A stretch of 64,000 nt of DNA from Anthopleura xanthogrammica. Its lineage: Eukaryota > Cnidaria > Anthozoa > Actiniaria > Actiniidae. Shown here one piece after another: positions 43,801 to 55,800 of the stretch (positions are counted from its first letter, which is position 1; every line of letters begins with the position of its first letter). Location of the stretch: the NCBI GenBank assembly GCA_964019055.1, contig OZ025206.1, positions 28,903,012 to 28,967,011 of the forward strand. Direction: 5' to 3'. A program made the translations under genes and the position numbers. Under the pieces are notes generated by a model. That model was not told the origin of the DNA. It did not search any database and saw nothing but the letters and a program-made list of their open reading frames with translations.

Positions 43801-46800
43801 ATATTCAAATTATGGCAAATTTTCGCACTACAGGGCATTGTTTCATCAGCATGTTAGCCTTTTATCACTTTGAAAATCAAAAGAAGTTTTATTGCATGCT
43901 CAAAATTAGTGTAATAATAGCTTTTGAATATAATAAAACCACTAAATCTAGAATAAGATGCCGGCGAACATTTTAATTTTGAAGTCATTTAAATCATTAT
44001 TGTTATTTGGTAATCATACCCCTGTTTCACTTCGAAGTTTGGTGAGGCATCGCAGGTGAACCCTGAATAAATAAATACGTATTCCTCTCGCCTCTTTTTT
44101 GGATAACAGTAATGACATCAGTAAATGCGTAACTTTACTTTTCACTACTTCAGATGTGACACCAGATGATCCATTGAGAACCGTGAATGATATCGTTCTT
44201 TCTTCCTGTGAGGTGGTGTTTTCTCCAACCCCATGTCAGAATGGACACTGTGGAAGACACGTTGTTCAAGTAAAAGCGATATCTGACTTCATAAAAGACG
44301 GTGACCGCAGCAGTCGAATCATTACAGCTCAAGTTGAAGGAAAGGTTCCTGTATGGCAGCTGCATGACCCGCCTGACGTGTTCGTAAGTATTGCAATGTT
44401 CAAAGGGATTGCGCAGTCTCCAAGAAGATTAAGACTAAAGTGCTTCGACGCAAGATCAAATTGGGATTTAGATTTGATTTTTGCAAATGGAGAGGAAGAC
44501 AGGATTGTGACCAGGGGAAAATCTCTCAGAGCACAGGAGAGAACCCACAAGCAACCTACATTTGATGGCCGGTCTAAGGGTCGAACCTATGCATGACCTT
44601 TGTGGCGGAAGGTGGCTTACACCATTCCACCCTTTATGAACCCAATAGATGGAAGAAGCTTAACGTAAATAAACTCAAACTCAACACGATTGGGATGATA
44701 CATAGTCCTTTTTATCTTTTTTTTTTTTGTCTTGATTTCTAAAAATAGCTGAACTTGGTGGTATTTTTTACAAGCAGGGACCACTTGGTTCTCGTTAACA
44801 CAAACAACGCAACTTTTGCCGAATTGTGTTACAGGACTGTGTTTGATTCTTTTCAGGTTCTGAGTCAAGATCTTCCGACTTCAAGATGTCAGATGTTTTC
44901 CGAGTCGTATCTCAGAGCACTTAATGGCAAGTGAGTTTTGTTTCTTCTTAGTTTATCATTACATTATTATGTCTTTAAATTGCTATCATAGCTGATTTTT
45001 TTAGTAAAATATTAAATGGAATAAATCATCCTTGCTTCATGAAAAACCAAATTTGTTTGTTTGATAGATTGTTTGTCTGTCTTTCTGTCTTTCTGTCTTT
45101 CTGTCTTTCTGTCTTTCTGTCTTTCTGTCTTTCTGTCTTTCTGTCTTTCTGTCTTTCTGTCTTTCTGTCTTTCTGTCTTTCTGTCTTTCTGTCTTTCTGT
45201 CTTTCTGTCTTTCTGTCTTTCTGTCTTTCTGTCTTTCTGTCTTTCTGTCTTTCTGTCTTTCTGTCTTTCTGTCTTTCTGTCTTTCTGTCTTTCTGTCTTT
45301 CTGTCTGTTGTTTGTTTGTTTGTTTGTTTGTTTGTTTGTTTGTTTGTTTGTCTGTTTGTTTGTTTGTTCGTTCGTTCGTTCGTTCGTTTGTTTGTTTGTT
45401 TGTTTGTTTGTTCGTTCGTTCGTTCGTTTGTTTGTTTGTTTGTTTGTTTGTTTGTTTGTTTGTTTGTTTGTTTGTTTGTTTGTTTGTTTGTTTGTTTGTT
45501 TGTTTGTTTGTTCGTTTGTTTGTTTGTTTGTTGGTTGGTTTTCATTAAACTTAACAAAGCTAAATCCTCTTTCAGATTTTACCATCTTTCTGATTCTGGA
45601 CCGTTTGTTCTCTACAAAAGTCTTGACCGGAAATTTGAGGTAAGTAAAAGTTCTTTGATATATATCTCACGTACAGATGAGCACTGATCACCGTTATCCT
45701 TTAACAGGTTCATGTCCGAATGTGGCTTTGCAACACGTCACAAGAAAAGCCATCATTCTGTCCCTGTGGAGTGGCAATACGTGAATTAAATGACGTGGTT
45801 GTCATGGATATGTGTAATGGTGAATTCATGGAAACCACTTTACAAATGCATAAACGTTCGTTTCTGCCGTTAAGAGAAGGATTCGAAATTACAGAAGGCA
45901 ACCATGGGAAACGCTTCACTGTAAGTATAATATATGCTATCTCGAACAGTGTCCTCTCTACACTGTGCGTCTCTTTTAGCTGAAATTGAATAATAATTTT
46001 ATAGATTTACCTTCCATCGGGTTCCAACGTACGTGTTGATGTTTTCGAATGGGGCATCAACATTTATGTGCAATCACCTGGACAAGACTATGGAAGAACT
46101 GCAGGACTCTGTGCAGTAATCACTCCAGATAACAGTACCAACAAAGGAAAGAAATTTCCTAAAGAATTAACAAGAAATAAAACTACAGCTTGGAGGTAAA
46201 TCAATCAATACCATATCCCTCTGAAAGAGTGAATTGCGCGCGATCGCGATTATAGACACCTTTAATTTTGTAAACCTTGGATTGTTATGGTACCCCCTTG
46301 GCCATCATTATTCAAACTTCCGTTTTGGTTAATAGTATGATTATAAAAACCCTCCTAATAAGTGTCTGATTTGTAAGTCGAGTTCCTAAAGTCACGTCTT
46401 GTTTTTGCATTTGAATATTACATTTGAAGTCTTTTTTTAAAATCCATCCAATGGCGGCTGTAATTTTTTTTAAGCATATTTTTTACAACCATCACTCCCC
46501 GTCAGGGCTCTTCCATGAGGTTCGCTCATCACGCAATACCATTACATTCTAAATTTACAACATACAACACTCAACTCACATGTTGATTTTTATGGAGGGA
46601 GGAAAACCAGAGAACCTGGAAAAACCCTCGTGGCAAGGGAGAGAACAACACATCAAACAAACTAAACTCACATATGATCCAGCCCGAGCCGGGGCTCGAA
46701 CCCGGACCACAGCGGTGAGAGGCGAGCGGTAAACCACTCCGCCACCCATGCCAAAAAAATCAGCAATATAACCTGCATGTACAGTGTGCTCAAAGATCTC

Positions 46801-49800
46801 TGGTTTCATTTATTTCAGAATTGAGTACAATAAGAGTTTATTCAAATATATCCCCGAGTCAATGGACATACCAAGAGTTGAATCTTCTTCTTCTTCGACA
46901 TCGTGTTCTTGTAGTATAAGCAAAGTCATGGAGGGAAAGAGTACCTGTGATCAAAATACTATGAACTGTATCTCAACCTGCCAGGAAAAAAGCAACATCA
47001 AACGACCAAGTTTGACTTTTGAGTGGCCAATCACAACGAGGATTCTGAGTCAACAGGCTCTCCAGAGGTCACAACTGCGCATGCCCATGCATTTACAAGT
47101 TTATGACCTAGCATACTTCTCAAGTAGCAGAATGCGCCATAATATGGAAAGAAAGCATTCCCAAGATATTTCATTAATAGATTATCTTGCGATCACCAGT
47201 TTTTGTAAGAGGAACATACAACTAACAGTCTTGTTCAACGTATGTGCGAAAATCATAGGAAAACATGTCATGGAGATGTTCTTGACTATTTGCTTTCAAG
47301 ATATTAAGGTAAGTTTCTTTGTACGTTTAGTGTACTGTTTTTAGAATGTAGGGACATCTTCTCTAATGTCGCTCATATCGCCTGATAAAGTAGATTTTGA
47401 ATGAATGTCATATGGTACGGCACACGGCACACGGCACACGGCACACGGCACACGGCACACGGCACACGGCACACGGCACACGGCACACGGCACACGGCAC
47501 ACGGCACACGGCACACGGCACACGGCACACGGCACACGGCACGTTTATGTGACCGTACCGCCATGAGTTTTTCAAAGTCATACAAAAATTGCTTTACTGC
47601 GTCATTGTATCGATTGCAAAATAACAAAATGTTACAAAGAAAAGGCGATATATCTACTGCTACGCCATCGTGACTCAAAGCTTCTCTTACTTTAACTTAG
47701 AATTCAAGAGTGCCCTCTTTTGGTCAAGGCTCTCTCAACGTCATCGAAAACATCTGCGAAGAAGCCGTTATCAAAAATGCCAGTGAGTGGCAAATAAACA
47801 ATTTTGGGATGCCTTCCCCTTCATCCCGTATTCTTGAAGCCTTATGCCCTAACCAATGCAGTGGCCATGGTAAATGTCAAAAGGGAACATGTGTATGTGA
47901 CCAAGGTAAAAAAAAAGTTTATCTTTAGATCGTATTATCTTCCAATTTTTAGTACTTTCGATCCTAGGAATGCATCAAAACCCTTCTTGACAAGTCTTGG
48001 CAAGCACTTAAGATGAATTAGCGTAATTCTCTCAAAAAGAACATCCAATACTTATATGGAATGCCTGACTAACTAATTTAATAAAGTGAGGTACATACCC
48101 TCAATTTAAATATATTCCTTCAGGGTTCGCTGCAGAAGACTGTTCCATATCTCTCAAGAAACCCCCAGAAGTATTTAGTGTTCATCAAGAAAGGATTTGC
48201 GATTCTAGACATTATTTCTGCTCCAGAATCCTGGTTTCCGGGAAAGGATTCTATAATCAAGGAAAACTGGAATGTTCTTTTCGCGCCATGACAGTAAGTA
48301 CGAATCTTATTAGGCCTGAATACATCTATTATATTCCTGGTGGAATTGAATATTGGTTTTTTGCATGGCAGAATCATAAAAACTGTTGCGCACTTTGTGC
48401 TTGTTTATTAAAACCAATTATCTTACCTTTCTCATGAGGCAATAAAATTCTGAATGCGAATGAAAATTCCCGAATCATTTCCAGTTCCAGTATAGTGGTA
48501 GCAAAATAAATGCAATCACCAATCGTCCTATTAACATGTCATTAGTAATTCCTCTCTAGACTATTAGTGTAAACAACTACAGATAAGTCTTCTTGCTTCC
48601 TTTTGTTAAGTTTAGAAACACTAGAAGAGCTGGATTTCAAAAGGAGACATTTCTCTCTGAAGCCTCCTTCCAAAGTTACCGTGGGGTGTTTTGTTCCGTT
48701 CCTAGTCTTCTCAGAAGTATGGAGGGGAAACACCAAGCCCTGAGGGGCTACCAAGTCCGAGTATCAAATGATGGTCGTTTGTGGAGTACACCTACCAGTT
48801 TTATTGTTTACGATGGAGCCTGCATTCAATGTAAAGCTGACAGCCAAATATGCATAATTAAGGTTAGTAAGATTTGTCTAACGATTTTGTATGTGGCCAT
48901 CCACTAATTGTTTAAGAAATACCGTTGAAGCATTTCCCACCAAGTGTTTCCATCAAATTAAAGTCTTTCTGTGAAAGTGTGCTTGCAGATATAAAAATTG
49001 GGAATCCTAATGGAGCCTCCTCCTCACACATAAATATATGTCCTAACAGAATATGATTTCTTTGTTACAGAATACCACTTGTCTTATCAACAAGATATGT
49101 TATAAAAAGGGTGATGCAATTTCTTCTTCTCCTTGTCATCAATGTCAACCAGAACAAAGGCATCATGCTTGGACAGTGATATCAAACTGCAATGAAGGGG
49201 ACTGTTCTCAAGGTTCTTGCATTCACGGCCTTTGTGTTAATTACTTCAACAATACTTTCGAGTGTCTATGCAATAAGGGATACCGTGGAAAGAAATGTGA
49301 TGTAAAAGATCGATGCTCGATGTGTCAACATGGTGTTTGTACAAAGAGCAAAAATGATTCGTATACTTGTAATTGCTTGCCTGGATACACAGGAAAACAA
49401 TGCAGCTCAAAGATGGCATCTTGCCATTCTAATCCTTGTAGGAATGGTACCTGTATAGAAACATCCAATGGAACAGATTTCCAGTGTTTATGTGTTCCTG
49501 GATATACTGGTGTTACTTGTAATGTTCCATTATCACCGTGTCATTTCAATCCTTGTACAAATGGTACTTGTATAGAAACATCCAATGGAACAGATTTCCA
49601 GTGTTCATGTATTCCTGGATATACTGGTGTTACTTGTGATGTTCCATTATCACCGTGTCATTCCAATCCTTGTACAAATGGTACTTGTATAGAAACATCC
49701 AATGGAACAGACTTCCAGTGTTTATGTGTTCCTGGATATACTGGTGTTACTTGTAATGTTCCATTATCACCGTGTCATTTCAATCCTTGTACAAATGGTA

Positions 49801-52800
49801 CTTGTATAGAAACATCCAATGGAACAGATTTCCAGTGTTCATGTATTCCTGGATATACTGGTGCTACTTGTGATGTTCCATTATCACCGTGTCATTCCAA
49901 TCCTTGTACAAATGGTACTTGTACAGAAACATCCAATGGAACAGATTTCCAGTGTTCATGTATTCCTGGATATACTAGTGCTACTTGTGATGTTGTATTA
50001 TCACTGTGTCACTCTAATACTTGCCTAAATGGTGTGTGCATACATAACACTAGTTCCGGAGTACATTGTTTGTGTCAAGAAGGTTACACTGGAGTAACTT
50101 GTGACAGTACAGTTCCTATTTGCTCGGCTTCCTGCATCCATGGAACTTGTCGCGAAAACAGTGATCGTTCTGGTTTCGTTTGCCAATGTGACAAAGGATT
50201 CGAAGGACCTCTTTGCGACCAGCCATCTAACGCATGCCTATCAGATCCGTGTATTAATGGAGCTTGTGTAAACTTTGGGGACTCCTTTACATGTTTCTGT
50301 GATGAAGGTTACACTGGTGTCTACTGCCAAGAACACATTTATTTATGCTCTCCAAATCCTTGTCAACATGGAAGATGTTTAGTTACAGAAGACTCATTTA
50401 AATGTAACTGTGATCCCAATTTTACTGGACACCTATGTGAAAGTGAGATTGCCATACAAGACAAAGATATTCACACTAAAGGCCTTTCGTCTACAAATGC
50501 TACAAGTATTCAAAATACAGAACCCAAAAATATGACGGAAAAGTTAGGAAAATGTACGGCGATGAAAAACGGATTTAGGTGTGAATGTTCAGGAAATCTC
50601 TGCCACTCCGAAATAGACGAATGCCGTTCGATGTGCGCTAATGGGACATGTGGCAAAGATCAAAATGGCATAACCTGTATTTGTTTCACTGGTTTTAAAG
50701 GACCTAAATGTGATATAAAAGTCTCTGATCTTTGTGAATTCAACCCATGCGACCATGGAAATTGTCAAAACAATAATGAGACATTTACATGTGCATGTGA
50801 ACCTGGTTATAAAGGCTTGACTTGTAATGAATCTATCGATTTCTGCAGTCCAAACCCCTGTATATACGGCAATTGCACCACTATTCCCGACGGGTATTCC
50901 TGTAGATGTCATACTGGATACATAGGAGTTAACTGTTCAACCAAGATATCTAATGATCATTGCGCACCTAACCCATGTGTTAACGGGTCTTGTGGAACAA
51001 CCAATGAAACGTATGAGTGCCAATGTCTTAAAGGATTTAAAGGAAAACCATGTAATGAAACTGTTTCTGGATGTGCGTCTAATCCTTGTGCAAATGGCAA
51101 TTGTACTGCGACTACGAATGGTTTCAAGTGCATGTGTAATGATGGCTTTACTGGATACACCTGCAACAAAAAGATTGATTACTGTCAGTCAAATCCCTGT
51201 TTCAATGGAGACTGCACCAAACTACAAAGTGGGTTTCTATGCCACTGTCTGCCAGGATATGAAGGCCTATACTGCAACAAAACCATCAATCACTGTGAAT
51301 CAAATCCTTGTGCCAATGGAAATTGTACCTCAACTCAAATTGGTTTCAAATGCTTGTGTAAGGAAGGCTTTACTGGAAACAACTGCAACACAACGATTAA
51401 CTATTGCCACTCAGATCCTTGTATCCATGGACATTGTACCGTCCTACCAAGTGGTTACTTGTGCCACTGTCAGCCAGGATATGAAGGTCGAAATTGTAGC
51501 AAAACCATCAATCAATGTAAGTCTAATCCTTGTGTTAATGGTAATTGTATGAATATGATAACGACCTTTTCTTGTCTATGTGCATTTGGGTATAAGGGAT
51601 TGCGGTGCGATATACCCATTGATTTTTGTAAGTTTAAACCTTGCGCTAATGGTTTGTGTATCAACACCGGATACGGATTTAAATGCACCTGTAAGAAAGG
51701 GTTTATTGGGATCCGATGCCATAAAAAAAAGTATTGTACCCCCAACCCTTGTGTGAACGGTCACTGTTTGCGACTTTGGAATGGTTACAACTGTAAATGT
51801 TCTAAAGGCTACAAAGGTAAAAATTGCACTTTGTTTGTAGATCCATGTGAAAATAATCCCTGTCGCCATGGAAGATGTGTTAATCTAAATTATACGTTTG
51901 AGTGTCAATGTTCTTCTGGTTTCTATGGAACATTTTGCGATAAAAGATCAACCCTCTGCAAGTCGAATCCCTGTCACCATGGAAACTGTTCACAAAATTC
52001 AACATCGTTTTCTTGCCTGTGTCAAGAGGGGTATACTGGAGATGTCTGCGATTCCCCGATAGATCCATGTCTTACAAGCCCCTGTAAGAATGGAACATGC
52101 TTATCAAACTATAGCAATATTTCCAGTAGCATATTACCATACTATTGCAGTTGCAAAACTGGATACACAGGACCTTTATGTGAAACTCAACTTGATATTT
52201 GTAAGCAAAATCTGTGTATTCGTGGAAGATGTGTAGCAAAAGGTGCAATCTACTCATGCTTATGCAATAAGGGATACTCTGGCAAATTCTGCGAAAACAA
52301 ATTGGATACTTGTCTTTCAAGACCATGTATCCACGGAACATGCATTAATATGATCGACAGCTATTTTTGTAAATGCACGAAAGGGTACACTGGAAGAACA
52401 TGTGAGACTTTGATTGACATGTGTCAATCGAATCCCTGCAAGAATGGACATTGTATCAGACAAGTAGGGTCATTTACATGCAACTGTACCAAAGGGTACA
52501 CTGGAAGAACATGTGAGACTTTGATTGACATGTGTCAATCGAATCCCTGCAAGAATGGACATTGTATCAGACACGTAGGGTCATTTACATGCAACTGCAC
52601 CAAAGGGTACACTGGAAGAACATGTGAGACTTTGATTGACATGTGTCAATCGAATCCCTGCGAGAATGGAAATTGTATCAGACACGTAGGGTCATTTACA
52701 TGCAACTGCACCAAAGGGTACACTGGAAGAACATGTGAGACTTTGATTGACATGTGTCAATCGAATCCCTGCAAGAATGGACATTGTATCAGACACGTAG

Positions 52801-55800
52801 GGTCATTTACATGCAACTGCACCAAAGGGTACACTGGAAGAACATGTGAGACTTTGATTGACATGTGTCAATCGAATCCCTGCAAGAATGGACATTGTAT
52901 CAGACACGTAGGGTCATTTACATGCAACTGCACCAAAGGGTACACTGGAAGAACATGTGAGACTTTGATTGACATGTGTCAATCGAATCCCTGCAAGAAT
53001 GGACATTGTATCAGACAAGTAGGGTCATTTTCATGCAACTGCACCAAAGGGTACACTGGAAGAACATGTGAGACTTTGATTGACACGTGTCAATCGAATC
53101 CCTGCAAGAATGGACGTTGTATCAGACACGTAGGGTCATTTACATGCAACTGCACCAAAGGGTACACTGGAAGAACATGTGAGACTATGATTGACATGTG
53201 TCAGTCAAGTCCATGTATAGGCGGAAAATGTATTGCTTTTGGAAAGTCATTTAAATGTCTGTGTGATCATCTTTACACTGGTTCGCTTTGCGAGAAAAAG
53301 ATTGATCCGTGTCAATCTCATCCTTGCCGTTATGGTTCATGTTCTGCACAGAATAATACTTTTAGTTGTGTATGTCGTCCAGGAATAACTGGAAGATTCT
53401 GTGAAGAAGATATAAACGAGTGTTTACGTACTCCTTGTTTTGATAATGTGACTTGTACCAATACTCTTGGAAGCTTCCAATGTGGTTCATGTCCACCGAT
53501 GTATTCTGGAAATGGCATCAACTGTCTAAGAATAAACTTGGAGAAAAACAGCTTGTCGTGCAAAGTGCTTTCGTGCTTTCCGGGTGTTCGGTGCATAGTT
53601 TCTGACGAGAAGCACATTTGTGGAAACTGTCCTCAAGGAATGACGGGAAATGGCATCCAGTGCACAAGTAGGTTATGTTGTCAAATTGGCATAAATAGCG
53701 TTGCGCTGCTTCATATTGCTGTCTCTCACTGTTGTTTAGAACAAACTTGGGGTTGCTGGTTCTATTCTCGGCTGAAAAAACCTCGAGCGAATAAGAGAGA
53801 CCCTGCAAACTCTATTATATGAGATGCCGAGTTCAGGAATCGAACCCATGCATGACTCCAGAAATGAGAGGCGAGTACGCGCTATATGTACACAACCCTT
53901 GTTTCCCAATTCTATTTAATTCATATCATTACTTTTTAACATTTATATTCCCAGAAGTAGACATGTGTCAGTCAAACCCCTGCTTTGAATCGGTCAGATG
54001 CTACAACAAAGCTTCTTCTCCAGGATTTAAGTGTGGACCTTGTCCTATCGGATTTAGAGGCAACGGTCTCAAATGTTCAAGCATGTGTCCATTTAATTGT
54101 CCCATTGGTATGGTGTGTATCGGTCCATACATGTGCAGATGTCCCATAGGATACTATGGTATGGGCTGCAAGAAACCCTTCTGTAGCAATGGCTGTTATA
54201 ATGGAGGAAAGTGTGTAAAACCAAATGTTTGTCAATGTCGGAAAGGTTTCGGTGGGACATCGTGCTTGGACTACGTATGCAATCCATCTTGTCGTAATGG
54301 AGGACGATGTATAGCCCCCAACAGGTGCCAATGCACACATGGTTTTAGCGGCAGATTTTGTCAACGTATGAACTGTCTAGTCAAGTGTTTCAACGGTGGG
54401 ACTTGCATTGGGCCTCACATATGCTCATGTTTGCCAGGATTCGCTGGACTGCGATGTGAAATAAATATAGGTGAGTATTCTGAAGGCTAATTTTGTTTTT
54501 TTATTTTTAAAAGATTTTAGTACAAGTCAAGCGGTCATGTTCAGCCATATTTTAATGGCAAGTGTAAACTTGAAGTAATTTGATCGAGGTCAGAGACAAT
54601 ACATTTCAGATATAGCAGAGTACAGATATTTTAATGTGATGTGCAAATAAGTATATTTCTTACTTTTAGATGTCATAAAAATGTTTTACAAACTGACTAT
54701 TCCTCCTTTATTTCAGCCCCTTGCTCGCCTGCTTGCTTGAATGGTGGTACGTGCCTGACAAATAATATGTGCAGATGCCCAAGATGGTACATCGGTGCTC
54801 GCTGTCAATTGCCCGTCTGTAAGCGGTCGTGTCTCAATGGTGGCAAGTGCATCAAGCCAAATGTTTGCCTCTGCAATACCAAATGGCTGGGGAATAGATG
54901 TGAAAAACCAGTTTGTTTATTTCCATGCCTAAATAAAGGCCGGTGTGTAAGCCCTAACAAATGTGCATGTCGGTCTGGATTTTATGGCAAAATGTGCGAA
55001 AAGGGTATGTTGCATGTTATATCTTCATTCTAGTCTGTTCTAGTCAAAACTCTCAATAACTTGAAGTGTTGATTGTAGAGGCCACAAATGTAATAACTGG
55101 CCTCAAATGTAATAACAGGCCTCAAATGTAATAACTGTTGGCCTCAAATGTAATAAATGGCTTCAAATGTAATAACTGTTGGCCTCAAATGTAATAACTG
55201 GCTCCAAATGTAATAACTGTTGGCCTCAAATGTAATAACTGGCCTCAGATGTAATTGAAAACATAAGTGTTTGTTTGGAAATCCCCCCTGTAAAATGTTG
55301 TTACTGTTACTGCTGCTGCTGCTGCTGCTCAACGTCTTTAATGCAAAAGTCAATCTGTAGTGTTTTGCCGGTTCGCCGTTAACGTGATGCTTAAACTATC
55401 TTATGACTTACGAATTTTTGAACGCAAGCCATCAAGTATTATAAATTTCCGTGCAAATTTCCGTATAGTTTTCAGTTCAGTCGTTCTAACCAAATAAAGA
55501 TTGAATTATGACTTTATAATTATATGCTTTTGATGTTCATTTCTTGAATCTGTATGTTAACTGAATGGGACACGATAAAGGCCTATGTGTGCGTGTGCGC
55601 GCGATCATAATTCTAGGTCATGTCCAATGCCAATATCATCCCGCATATAGAAGAGAAAAATACAGCTTCCTATTATTAATAAGTTATTGTGCACTAAAGC
55701 TTCGAGAAACATAAAATTCGTATTCGTACAAAATCCGAAAGTAAATTTCGTGTAGCGTTCGTAAGCAAATAACGTAAGACGATTCATAGTTGTTTAAATA

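Noticed and set aside
45012..45687. Long open frames on both strands (Lys/Thr/Asn/Gln and Phe/Cys/Leu/Val repeats)
   Set aside because: They are translations of 8- and 4-base microsatellites without stops; the region is an intron.
47341..47678. His/Gly/Thr and Val/Pro/Cys repeat proteins
   Set aside because: Translation of a heptamer satellite in a VWDE intron.
50589..54364. Antisense open frames across the EGF exons
   Set aside because: Shadow frames of a Cys-codon-rich coding exon; no splice or family support.
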